64,000 bases of DNA, taken from contig NC_088099.1 in NCBI RefSeq assembly GCF_036370855.1, positions 146,337,017 through 146,401,016 on the forward strand, written 5' to 3'. This stretch comes from Dromaius novaehollandiae (lineage: Eukaryota > Chordata > Aves > Casuariiformes > Dromaiidae). The notes beneath the pieces are model-generated. The model searched no databases, was not told the origin of the DNA, and worked only from the letters and a program-made list of their open reading frames with translations. How positions within the stretch are numbered: the stretch's first letter is position 1; each line of letters begins with the position of its first letter. Positions 10,301 to 22,512 of this stretch are shown in pieces. A program made the position numbers and the translations under genes.

Positions 10301-13300
10301 AGCCAAACACAAAGTCTGGGAATATTTGAATTATATTCAAATGCTTGCCCCCCAAAATTTTCATACAGAAGAGAACAGGAGAGAGGAAGAGAGTGCCACC
10401 TTAGCATACCCCAGAGGCTGGAGGATGAGATATTCGTTGGGAGAGGGAGGCTGACACCAGTATCCGTAATCTGTAATGGCAAGAGCAGAAGTTTGAACCA
10501 TGATCTGATAGGTCTATTGGCTGTACTCATATAGCCAAGATATATTCCCTCTTCCTCTCTCGTTTTTCTCTTCTGAATAATTCTGGATTCATTCCAGTAT
10601 GAAAAAATTAAGCAAATACCTTTGTGTAGTAACAATAGTATTTCCCATCCAGTTCCATTCCAGAATATACAGGCATATGCAATTTTTTTTACCTGGACTA
10701 CTGAAAATATTAAACCAAAATTTTTTATTAAAAGGAGTACACTAACAAAACATGACTAACTGCAATAGTTTCACTCCTGGCCACAAATAATACATTAGTG
10801 CATGTGGTAACAAGCACCAGGATACTTTAAAGCACAGTTTTCCCATTTTATATGGTTTAGACATCTAGGTCTTTAATTACAAAGTAGATGGAAAGTTCCA
10901 AAAGGATGTTGCAGAGAAGGGGTTTCATCTTTGCTGTTGCTGCATTTGTTGGGTTTTTTTTCTTTGTAGTTTTGCCTATGGATATGTGCTCAAATGCTTT
11001 CCTTTATTCTTACTACCATTTTGCTCTTTCACTCCCCAGTTTCAAGCACAGGTAGCTGTAAAAGGTGCTATCCTAATGGCAATAGAAAGCAAAGGTCTCA
11101 GTGACTCGTGAAGCCTGAGGACCTCTGTGCGCTTCCTTGGCTGTGTGCTGCAGGACTGAGCTGGGGCAACTGTCCTCAGAGTGAAAGGATACAGCTCTTT
11201 TTTCCATATCCACTGACACCTTTGCCAACTCTGAGCACCCTCCATTGCACTCAACAGGAATTACTACTCTTCAAGTACTCTCAAGCCTTCTGTGATTTTA
11301 TGTAAGGTTGACCCTTACCTCCAGTGAAATGGATGGGTCTGTCAACTCACTTTACATAGGCTATCAAGTAAAGGCCAGATATTATCCATTTTCAATCATT
11401 CCTGATTCAGACTGGAAACTTGTTAGTGAAACGGTGGGTATTCAGGTCATGCAACTTTTGTTACCTAATGTTTTAGGATAGTCTCTTATTTCTTCATAGC
11501 TAGTGGAGTAAAATAGGACTTCTCCAGAGTGTAATTCAAAATAAAGATGTAACGTCAGCCCTTATTTCACCCTAATTAGCCTTAGTCTCTCTACTACTTG
11601 AAGATTACTGAGCATCTCTGAGCAGGCACCTCTGCACAGCTTTGCCACGTTCTCTGAACACAGGAACAGGCAGAAGCAGATTTGGGGCCAAATTTTCAGG
11701 GGCTTAGCCATCGTAACTGCCCAGCTTCCACTTTGACATCAGAATGAGATTTTCAGAATTAAGAAGCCTTCTCTAAAGAATTTATTTGAAAACCCAGCTC
11801 TCTGTGGGGAAAATGAACTTGCTACAAATTTTGGCCCTAGTTTTTCAAGAGTCATCCTAAAAACTCAGTGTTGTCATGAGAGGGGATCACTTATCTGGCT
11901 GCCCTTGCGCAGAAGCATAGGCCCACGCAAATGCTGTTTTGGTTCCATTTTGTTGCCTGGGGTGACACACATACAGTATCAGATGCAAATACAGTGAGTA
12001 TTTGAATGGAATTCAGAAAGTGTATGCTTTTAAGATAAAGCAGAGCCAAGTCCTTCTGCTGCTGCTTTGGATGCAAACGTATTTGTAATGAACTCTGTTT
12101 TTATATGTGTCCCTTATCTTGCACCTGTTATCATCTTTGTTGTAAAAAGCTTACAGGCGAGTTTGCCAAATGATATGCCCCACCTGTGCTACCTGGATAA
12201 ACACTGTTAGCAAAAAACATGCAAACCGAAAAGCCACAAGTTCTTGACGGACAGGTACCAGTGTTGCTTCTCTGGCTAGCAAGGACAAGGTCTTTGTGTT
12301 CTTTCAACAAGTTGCCAACCTTTTTTGTTTGAAATTCTTGTGAAGTTGTTGGGAGGGAGATGAGAGAGAGAGGAAGATGGGGGTGTACAAACTCATTTTT
12401 GGCATGCAGATGAAGTCAGTTGCAAATATAACAAGCTTTTCAATGGAAGCCACAAAGTGAATGTTTTTTTAGCAGAGCCAAAATAGAGATAACTGTTGTG
12501 ACTGCTGTGTTGGAGGCAGCTATATTTGTTGTGAACGCTGCTCTTATGTACATGTTTTTGCTTGGACCCCTGCAAACCAGGCTAGTACTAGCTGGAGAGA
12601 GAAAAGGTGAATAATGGAAAATTACATCACTATGACCTGTCCCTGAGAAGTCTGGAAAGAAATGGCATGGCAGATATGGCAAGGTGAGCATCCTGAGGCG
12701 TTTCAGTGGAGAGGAAACAATAAGAGAGAACAAGTTGTTCCAGGAGTTTGTTATGTTTTGCTGAGATCTCTACATTTTCCTGGGCTTTTTTAGGAACTTG
12801 CAAGAGGGAGCACTATTGAGTAATTACAGCACAAGGCTGGGAGCTCAGATTCTGAAGTCTTGTCCCCGACCATGTCACTAAGTCCCTGTGGCAACATACG
12901 TACTGTCTGTGATAGTCACATCTGAGAGTGACTGACACTTCATGGTCCCTGGGCCAAGTGATTTTAACTGATTTGCATCTGTAGTGTTCAAATCTTAAGG
13001 CAGCTGGAGTGTGCAGAGCACATCAATACTGAATATTACTGGGGACACAGGATGGTGTGAGAGCTGTCCCACCAGGCCTGTTTATGCCTTGGCTACCTGA
13101 GGCAGAGGGGATGAGATCAGCAGTGCTCAGTATTGCCAGGTATAGGCCCTCCCTTTGCTGCTGCTCATCTTCTGCCTTGCGCTCCCTGCACAGACATGCT
13201 GCCGCTTGCTACTTTGTGTGTTAGAGCAAGGTAAAGGGTAGAGCTTGGCATCATAAATCTCTCCCTTGTCCTGGACCTTGAGTTGTAAGGGAGCTCACCC

Positions 13301-15774
13301 AATGCCATTTTGCCAAAGCAAGAGACACAGATAGGACACATATTCCTGTATTCTTTGTGCCATATATGGTCTGTATCTATAAGAAATGAGAGAGATACCG
13401 CACCCTGATCTGCTTGAGCCATGTCAGTAACTGAGAATAATTCATAAACTAGTTACTCTAGCAGAGTCCATTGTGGCCATGTTTTTTGGCACTTGGATAT
13501 ATTTCACTAGCCACAAGCCAAGAACCTCTTTCTTCTGCAGTTTAAAAAACTGGTGGCCTGAGGAGATCCCTCGTCATTGTGGTCAATGCAGCCTAGACCC
13601 TGACCTGTCCAGGAACTTGAACCAGGCTCCAAACTCCTGCAGGGCTGGGTGTGCTGCCAGGCAGCTGAGCAAAACATTGCTGATTTGCTGGCAGTAACAC
13701 AGCATCCCAAGCACCACTGCTGCCTCCAAGGCCCTTGAACAGCCTGTGAAAAGACTCAGAAAAATATTTCCTTATACAATGGGGATTCCTTGGGTGTTGC
13801 AGCCACCTTCTCACAGCCAGGCAGTGTGCCAGTCTCTGGGGATGAGACAATACTTTGGAAGCTCATATGTAACCAAAGGCTAGCAGCAACCTGTCCAAAA
13901 GTTATAGATCTGCAAGGGCACAGACATCAATTCTACCTTGTCTTTTGCTCTTTGCCTCTCAGTGGCAGCCCCTTTCCCTGCTCATGGTATGAAACTAACC
14001 TCTTCTCCTCTCTCCTCTTTCTTCATCTCACTCCCTTGTGCACGTATCAGGTAGTCCCAGGCAGAGCAGGTCTTAGTCAGCTGCTTAGCAGGAGAGTGCC
14101 CTAAACCCTACAAGTTTCTTTTTGAAAGAGAGCGCAGCACTTCAACTTTAGATACCTTTTATTTTTTTCAAACAAAAGCCTAAAAAAATCTTTGTCAAGT
14201 AAATTTCTGTTTATATTTATATGCCTAAATATATGTATAAATATATATATATTCACATATCCATCCATGCATATATATATGAAAGACTTATCCTGCTGAC
14301 TGGTCTTCTTGGCAGGAGCTAAGGTACTTCAGGTCTTCTCTTGCATTCCCATGCCTTCCCCTCTGAAAAAGTGTTTCTACCCCTAGCCATGGCACTTGTA
14401 GCCTGAGCTACGGCCTGTGCGTGCAGCCTGCTCCTTGATTCCTTAGTCTTTAAGCAGCAGCTGGCTTCAGGAGCCAGAGGTATAGCTTGCAGAGGGAAAA
14501 AAAATCTTTCCCTAAGTAGCAGCTTGTCCTGCTCCCTTTTCTGGGTCTCCTGCTTAACAAAGTCCACACCGGATTGCCTCGAAGAAGCATCATTCATGCA
14601 AAGATAGCAAGCCAAGCAGTTCTTGGTAACGTCTGGGGACACGGGATACACTGCACTATTGGCTGGTCCCAACATACTGAGGTACTTGTATCCCAGTGCT
14701 AGACTTGGCTATTTTGATAAGTAGATGCTCAAATTACGACAATTCCTTTGCTGACCCTGTTCTTGGAGGATGGGCTGGAGGAAAGCACTGCGCTGCATGG
14801 CACACCAGCTGTTATAGAGCAGCCTTTCAGTTTTCGAAGTCTGAACCAATACTGTTCACTTCTTACAAAGCCGGCTTAGACCTGTTGCTGACTACTTACA
14901 TTTCTGCCAAGAGGTGTGTTTCTGCTGCCAGGGGTGGGATGTGTGAGTACTGGGAATTGGCAGGGAGGTGCAGAAGGGTGCAAGGCGGCCAACCCAGCTG
15001 GAATATCCTTGAAGGACTGGACAATTTTGTACAGTTCAGACCAGGAATAATGTGGGGACAGGACAAGAGGACATACCGTTCTCTACCCTGTGCTTGGGTT
15101 TCCTTTCCTCACCTAGGGGGATAACAGAGGCAAACATGAATGCCCGTGTGTATGGTTGAAAGAACAGGATCATGGTGTGGAACGGGGCAGACCAATGTGA
15201 CAGGCTAGAAACACCTTGTGTGACCTGTGAGGAACTGAGCCAAGTTTCAGAAAGGAATATCATTGCCTGAAGTAAAGACTGGGCAGAAAACAGGCAGCCA
15301 AGTTTCATGGAACAGTCAGGCCCTGCTTGCAGATATGAGGCTCTGTAAGTGCCCAAGATTTTGTGAGGAAAAATACACCCAAGGTCCTGTTCCTGTGCGT
15401 GGCTATAGGTGCCATTATCTTGGTACAGCTGGAAGTTGTAGCATCTCACACACATCAGTATCTCTTACCCACCTCAGGGACCAACCCCAGGAAACCCTGT
15501 ATCCTCTCAACAATCCTTTTAAAGTGCACGTGACTAGAGCAAGTGCCATAGTGTCTCAGGAGCCTACGTGGGTGCCTCTATGCTATATTCTGCAGTACTC
15601 TGCGTATCAGAGTTAGCATCTGTGATGTATATGTATGCAGTAAAAGGTTTGACTTGTAAATGACATTGCCAGAAATAGGAGCCAGAATATGAATGTACAT
15701 TATATTAGCCAAAATATAGGACATGGTAACAGTCACTGTGGACATGGACAAGGGCCTTAGCCTCCTTGAGGTCA
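7331..15774. other. Intergenic DNA, no gene recognised
   Basis: 8.4 kb between the NDUFAF6 island and the first intergenic CR1. Open frames are short and unsupported; the longest (8143-8586, 147 codons) has no recognisable domain. About 9540-9920 is strongly AT-rich. A fragment near 11690-11835 with repeated 'aattttcag/gattttcag' may be an ancient DNA-transposon scrap, not nameable. An AT microsatellite lies at 14205-14282. Confidence 0.6.
14205..14282. repeat. (AT)n-rich microsatellite
   Basis: Imperfect TA/ATATAT runs (tatatttatatgcc, aaatatatgtataaatatatatatat, catatatatatg) with an interrupting 'catccatccatgc' tract. Likely a simple repeat with no coding potential. Confidence 0.85.
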
Positions 15775-16442
15775 GTTTTTCTGGGGGTACTGGTGGACAA
15801 CAAGTTGAATGAAAGCCAGCAATGCACCCTTGTGGCAAAGAAGGGCAGCTGGTCTGCATTAGGCAGATCATTGCCAGCAGGTCAAGGGAGGTGATCTTTC
15901 CCTTCTGCTCAGCCCTGGTGAGACATATCTGGAGTGCTGGGTCCAGAGCTGGGCTCCCCAGTGCAAGAGGGATGTGGATATACTGGAGCGCATCCAGCAA
16001 AGGGCCACAAAGATGAAGGGTTTGGAGCATCTGTCATACAAGGAAAGACTGAGAGAGCTGGGACTGCTCAGCCTGGAGAAGAGGAGGCTCGGGGGGGGGG
16101 GGGATCTAATCAATCCATACAAATAACTGATCGGAGGAGAAAGGAAGACAGAGCCAGACTCTTCCCAGTGGTGGCCAGTGGCAGGCCAAGAGGGAATGGG
16201 CCCAAACTGAGATACAGGAAATTCTGTTTAAATGTAAGAAAAAACTTTTTTCCTGTGAGAGTGATCAAACCCTGGCACAAGTTGCCCAAACAGGTTGTGA
16301 AGTCTCCATCCTTGGAGATATTCAAAACCTGACCGGACACAGCCCTCAGCAACCTGCTCTTGCTGACCCTGCTTCGAGCAGGGGGGTTGGACTAGCTGAT
16401 CTCCAGAGGCCCCTTCAGACCTCAACCATTCTGTCATTCTGT
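15775..16442 (+). mobile_element. CR1 LINE, 5'-truncated 3' portion (end of ORF2 plus 3'UTR)
   Basis: Collinear with the avian CR1 3' region. Landmarks in order are 'ctggtggacaacaag', 'acccttgtggcaaagaag', 'ctctgctcagccctggtgag'-like sequence, 'gagctgggctccccag', 'aaagatgaagggtttggagc', 'ctgctcagcctggagaagag', 'ccagactcttcccagtgg', 'ggagatattcaaaacctgac', 'gagcaggggggttggactag' and a terminal attctgtcattctgtg. The ORF2 end is broken by frameshifts and by a 13-G run at 16091-16103, followed by a short rearranged segment (gatctaatcaatcc). Non-autonomous relic. Confidence 0.92.
16091..16103. repeat. (G)13 homopolymer inside CR1
   Basis: Thirteen consecutive G where the CR1 consensus has aggggatct. 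It is a slippage-prone point and may also be an assembly length error. Confidence 0.9.
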
Positions 16443-19400
16443 GAAAGTTGTAAATCATGGTGTCTGTCCTTGATGGACTGATAGAAAGCAATTGAGTATC
16501 TTTGGGCAGAGTATGTAGAATGTAGCAGGAATGTAAAGCACTGTGCAAAGCAGCAGGGGAAGCAGGGAAGCTGACATTTTGGCTGTGGACACAACTGAAG
16601 AAGTAACTTATGAAGTGCTTCAGAGAAGTGGACAGATAGTAAAATACCTGTGTACCATGGAGTAATGCAGAATTGATTTTCAAGTTCCAAATTTTTTTTT
16701 CCTCTCCTGGCTCTGAGCATGTGAGGAAAGTGCAGAGCAAGCCATCACAGGCAGGGAAACTTCACCTCATTCAGCAGTTACCATCCTTTCTGATTTACAG
16801 GTGGCGTTCTTATTTCTTGAAGCAAATCCCTCCCAGCTCTGGTTGGCCAAAGCAATTCGTCAAATCCAAGGAGCCTAGGAGAGGGGACACTCTTGGGCAG
16901 GAAATGGAAGGATCTTCTGCAGAGGACTTCAGGGTACAAATGTACATGGGAATTTTAATACTGAAATCTACAGTGGCAGGTAGAAACATTCCACCCTGAA
17001 AGTGCCTCCCATGAGCCAACCATAATAACTAGTTATGTAGAGCATTTGCTAAAAAAATGAGATGCCTAGCTACTGCCCTACTTTTCCCTTACCCTGATTT
17101 TTCTGGTGATGTGCCATCCTAAAGCATTTCTAAAACACCTTTTAAAACCAAGTGTTTTCAAATCTGCAAACAATCCAGAGTTCAATTCTGAGCATTATAA
17201 ATGGTCTTGCTAATTAAATGCAGCTAAAATAGTGAAAAGAGTTGCAGGGCAAATGAGATCAATGACAAAACACCCTTAGAGAGCACAGAAGGGGGAAAAG
17301 TGCTGATGTAGAAAGGTGATTTATGGTGATTCTCTGGTTGCTGAAACAGAAGAATTATTGAGAACCTTAAAGGAGAAAGGAGCTTTAGGTTGGAAGATTG
17401 ACGACTAAAAACCATGGGGAAGTAATCCTTTCTGCATCAGTATGGCAAAGCTTCAGTTCTGGGAGGCAGGTCAATGCAGGTCAATGCTTGGACTGGAAAC
17501 ACTAAGCCGGGGAACTTCTTGTTGCCTCCTGCCCCCATGTTGCCTCTCCCTCACCCCCTCTTTAACAAAAGGAAGCTAGTGCGTTTCAGCATTGTGTTTT
17601 CCCATATTAAGCATTCAGCTGCACAGTCTAATTCCCAACCAAAGACTTGAGCATTAGGCAGCCTGATGCAAAGATAAAATAAGTTACTGTGAGTATGGCG
17701 ATTCTTATTTTATCCTAAAGTTAGAAAGTTACTAAATATGGCTGTCACTAGTATTTGGCATACATGAGTGTAGGGCTTCATTTCTCATCTTTTGTCCTGT
17801 ATAGGACATTATATTCTTTTATCGTAAAAAATTTTCAGAGTGAATCCATTCAGGGAACTCATGCACAATTGTGAGTTACTTTATGGCCCCCCAGTAACTG
17901 TGTTACAAATAAGGTGAAGAGATACTTTTGTTCAAGATACCATTTTTACACTTTTCTATAATCTGAAAATATTGACCTGAAAAGACCATCACTCCATATT
18001 CTGTATAATAAGCAATTTTGCACCCTCGTCTGCAGTTCCATTGCAAGAGAGGACAAGAACCTCTGCAGAGTTGGTGTATTGATTTTTAAAACTTTTACAT
18101 TTATTTTGGATGAAGGGAATTACATATTTGGACAATCATACTATTATATTTGGACAGTTATGTTGTTATATGACTACCATAGACTGTAATTAGACATAGC
18201 TGTCTGAGTATAAAGACACCATTTTCTTTGTTTCAGGAGGTTTCAGCCAGCAATTACTGTAACTGGACTGCATTACAATAGCCAGACTCTAGCAAACTCC
18301 CTTGATGAGTCACTTCATCAGCAAAACATGGCAAGTGTGGCAGTGTAATGTCATGTAACAGCAAGTCAGTGTCTTGTTCTAATATTTTAATAGCAACTAT
18401 CTAAAGCAGACCAAGTTTTGAGAAAGTGTTTGTTATTCACGCATAATGATCTGGGTTGCAGAAAAAATCCTTGGAGGATAGAGCTAATAAAATAAGCAGC
18501 TAGTTAGTACAAACTTCTTTGTTTAATTTTATTGTGTGGAAAAAAGCATGGTTTTCTCACATAAGAGAGGCATTGCTGTTATCTGGAAAGTTTCCATATG
18601 CCCCTGCAGCTTTCAAATTGCTCCAGTCAAAGGTGTCAATCAGAGGTTTACTGTACTTTCACTGACATTGAATTGTACATCTATATGTATTTCACAGATG
18701 GGCTTTATATGAAAAGCAGTGTATAGCTGTAAAATCTTAGTCATTAATTTGGCACCATTTCTCTGTAAAATATTAATTGTTAATCTGGCATCATTATGTG
18801 CTGGGTTTGCCCCATAATTTAGTCTTCATTGTAAAATAATGTATAACAAACACAATACAGGATCACTTTTTGTTTCTTCTGTTGCAGAGCTGCATTTAAG
18901 AAGCCACCTATTGCGCTTCTTGCTGTCTGAGAAAGGAGCAGACTTGTACACTTCAGTACACCACTGCAGTGCTTCCTGCTAGCCATGACTAATGCTTGCA
19001 CAGCATGGCAATCACAACAGAAGGAAGTTTGAAAAAATTTTGTCAGTGTTTGGAGCATGAGGTACCACTTCAGCCAGACCTCAGACTGTGCTTTACACAA
19101 CAGTTAGATCACTGGAATATTCTTACATAAGGCCAATTGACACAATTAAAAGAATGACTCCTTACAGATGTGTGTTGCTGTAGCAACCTGGGAGGAGGGG
19201 AGCCAAAGCGCCCTCCATATTTAGCAAAAAATATTAATCATAATAGGTAGAGTCACTTTATCCTTTTTATAAGACACTCAGGAAGCGAGCGCGGTAGCAT
19301 GTTGCAACAAGGATCACTGTACTGGAGTTGAAATAGTTTCAAGGCGAGCTAGAATACTCTCAAAGTAATAAGCAAAACTACGTCAAGACAGAAACGTATT

Positions 19401-20179
19401 CAAATGTTGTCTAAAGCTCTGAGGACTTAGGCAGTAGGGTTAGTTTTTCAAGGGTTTTATTCTGCTGCCATAGGAACACTGGAATGGAAAAAGCAAAAAA
19501 TACCAAAGGCATCGGTGGAAGCAGAATGAGGCTTCAGTTGCTGAACTTGTCTGAGGATTGTCTTACCTAAGGGCCTGAGTGCCCAGTCACATCACTATGG
19601 GCAGACTCTAAATCCACCTGCAACTTCCTTTGCATGGATGGACTCCAAGTAGCTCTATGTTGTTGACAATGGGTATGCATGCAAGATCAAGTGTCCAGAG
19701 GCACTGCCGGAGTGGTAAAATGGTAAGAGGTCTCCCATCCCCCTGCAGCAAACCAGAGCAGGAACAACTGCTTTGCAGAGCGAATCCAAATGTTTATATG
19801 CTATACTCCACTTCTCTTTTCCCAGTAAAGTTGCACATTTTGTCCAAACAGCATGAAGTGTCACAAGGAGCACATATATTACCTGAGGCCCAAGACTAAG
19901 GACTTGTATTAATGAAATCTTTTTATTTACAGGCAATGATAATTATTTTGACTAGTACGATTGTTCCTTCAAATTTATTATTTTAACATCATTTTAGTCT
20001 TTGTCTTGAAGTCTTTGCAACTTGAACACAGTCGCATTGTGTTGCTATGGAGTACAAGAAAAACCTGAAATCAATGCTGACTGAGACTGAACAGTTCGAT
20101 TTCCATTTCGGAGATGAAAAAGTAAATGAATAGCATGAATAAAAAATGCATTTAAAAGAAACAAACACTTGTGTTTTGA
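16443..20179. other. Intergenic DNA, no gene recognised
   Basis: 3.7 kb of AT-rich sequence. It contains a two-copy 10-bp repeat (aggtcaatgc) at 17468-17487, a 22-bp period imperfect pair around 18124-18160, and a perfect dyad GTTGCTGTAGCAAC at 19174-19187 resembling an RFX X-box. No coding feature is supported. Confidence 0.6.
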
Positions 20180-20760
20180 ATGATCATAGAAAAAACAAAT
20201 GAAAAGGGATCTCAAGAAGTCATCTATACCATCCTACTCTCTAGAGATGGATGAGTTATCTGTGTCATTCCTGACTAAATTTTCTCTGATCTCTTTTTAA
20301 AAAGATTTATAATCCCCAGGCGATACAGCTCACTATCCTTATTTTTAGAAAGTTTTTCATAACGTGTAACCACAATCTAATTGTGCAGCAATGGAATGTC
20401 TTATTAAACTGAAATGTCTTTATTTTTCAAGACTATTCTCATATCTCTGTTAGATTTCTCTTCACTAGAACAAGCACCTCCATTTTCCAATCTTCTCTTG
20501 TTAGTCACATTTTTCTAGAGCTTTGATCATTCACACTGCTCTCCTCTGCAGCCTGATCAGTGTTGAATCTCTCTCGAGCATAGTGCCACAAGTCAGACTC
20601 ACTGAGCTCCAGCTGAGTTTTGCCAGTACTGAAAATAGTGGAAGAATTACTTTATATATTTTGTAGCCTCTATTTATATCTGTGCATCTTTATATGAAGT
20701 TTGCTTTTTCTGAGACAGTATGCAACCTCTAGAACATTTCTGCGGGGCTGCTCCCTACAC
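20180..20760 (-). mobile_element. Ancient CR1/L3-type LINE 3' region, highly diverged
   Basis: Read on the plus strand the block follows the reverse complement of an old CR1/L3 3' end. It begins with 'gatcatagaa', 'gggatctcaagaagtcatct' and 'ctaccatcct'-like sequence. A segment near 'tttttcaagactattctcat' and 'tcttcactagaac' follows, then a 'gccagtactgaaaatagtgg' and 'agaattactttatat' segment and 'tttttctgagacagtatgca'. A second copy of the same family lies in TP53INP1 intron 1, which supports the call. Right boundary uncertain. Confidence 0.55.
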
Positions 20761-21870
20761 ATTTGTTCCTCAGTCTGCACATAAAATCTTGCATTTTGCA
20801 TTCTTTAATAGACTCTTATTTTTTCACTGATAATCCCAGATACTTAATTACTTGATGTGACATTGTTCATTTGAATATTAAGCTTACATTTCTTCTGAGT
20901 TACTTTCAAAATTCTTTAAGCTATGTGATATTCTTTATCACACTGTTTTGTGCCAAGGATCTATAAACCTTCAGCTTTGTTCTAATCATAGTTCCAGAGC
21001 TCAGGTACAATATGTTCATGTTCAATCTGCACGTGGACCCTCCACTTATCCCATTCCAGGTATGGTGGTATGATTATAGCTGTTTGATCTGTTGCACCAT
21101 TGGAATCTCAGCTTGTCCTGATAATGGTACAGTTATGTTTACTGTCCTTGCAGCTCTGGCAATTACATCTCATTACACCACTTTAATTATTCAAGTATTG
21201 ACATTTGAGTGATAATGTTTATAAATTCAGTCACAGAAGAAAGAGCTCTTTCAACTTAAGTGTCTTTTATATAGCTCTTCTCTTGAACTTTTTCTTTTCT
21301 TACAACACATTTCTTGCTCTGTCACAACCATAGTCATGACGTTTTTCCAAAAACCATGGGAGACACTCTAAAGCCCTGTTTCTGCTATGATTTTTTTTAA
21401 AAACACTGCTAATACTTGAGCACTTTCACCACAGTGAGGTGAAAGACATTTTTTAAAATAGATTAGGTAGCATGTTTTGAAGTACTAGCACAGATGAGAC
21501 AAACAGATCTTAACACATCAGCTGGTCAGGCTGAACTCTCAGGAGCACCAGGTGCTTGGAGTCAGAGGGTACCATCACTGTCACATTCTCTCACACTGTC
21601 ACGCATAGCCAAAAAGTGCCATTTTGATGTACATATTTAAGAGTTGAATCATACCTGTAGCTTTCTCCCAGTTCTGGACCTTACACCAGCTGAACCTGCA
21701 GCTGGGAGAATATTCCAGGAACAGCTCCACTTCGCTATGTCAAAGAACTTTTCCAGCAACTTACAATCATTTGAAAAGTTCTTAGACAGCCTAGAGTAAA
21801 AAGGGTTAAGTGCAGAGTACTCTCTTGCATCATCCCGGTGGAGTGCCTGACTATTTGACCACATCCTACG

Positions 21871-21945
21871 TATGAGGAACTTAGGCAGAGTTACGTAGTT
21901 TGCCCAGAGCCACACAACAGGTTAACAACTAAACCTGGAACTACA
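21871..21945 (-). mobile_element. MIR-like SINE fragment
   Basis: 'tatgaggaacttaggcagag', 'ttacgtagtttgcccagagc' and 'cacacaacaggttaacaact' match the reverse complement of the MIR core (tgaggaaactgaggcacaga, gttaagtaacttgcccaagg, tcacacagctagtaagtggc) in order and spacing. Old and diverged. Confidence 0.65.
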
Positions 21946-22436
21946 CATCTCTTGCTGTAGTGAGTGGACAAGACTATCTGGCTGACAAATTTTACTAAAA
22001 ACTTAGCTGCCATCTGGGAGTTATAGTGTTATGCAGGGAGGCAATAACTTGCTGTGAAAACTAACTTTTCCAGACTGGAAGGGCATACTGCAGGATCTGT
22101 CTCGTGCCTAGAGGCTTCAGTAACACTAATCTTGCAGACACTGAGACCTCATTGATTTGCTATTGTGCATAACCAGTTTTCAGATGCTAACTGAAAACTC
22201 TCCAGATGAATGTAATGCTAGATTATCAGTTGCAGTGATTCAGTATGCAGTGATGACTCTTGCACCTGGCTTCCATGAAATGCTTAGCATAACAGGCAAG
22301 ACCTCCCACAGTATTTGTTCTTTCAGCAAAGCTCAGCTGGCATAGAGTGCTGGCATTCATTGTATGTGACCTCAGCAAGAAAGGGAACCTGTCAATAAAT
22401 GCTTTGGATCCCGAGTCAATTCTTCCGTGTATGAAC

Positions 22437-22512
22437 TATATACAACATAGTATAGTGTATATATTTTTGAAATACACACAGACATACACATAATATGTTT
22501 ATATATATATAA
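22437..22512. repeat. AT/CA-rich microsatellite
   Basis: Runs of tatata, atacacacaca and tatatatatat interleaved over about 75 bp. Simple-repeat tract with no other content. Confidence 0.75.
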
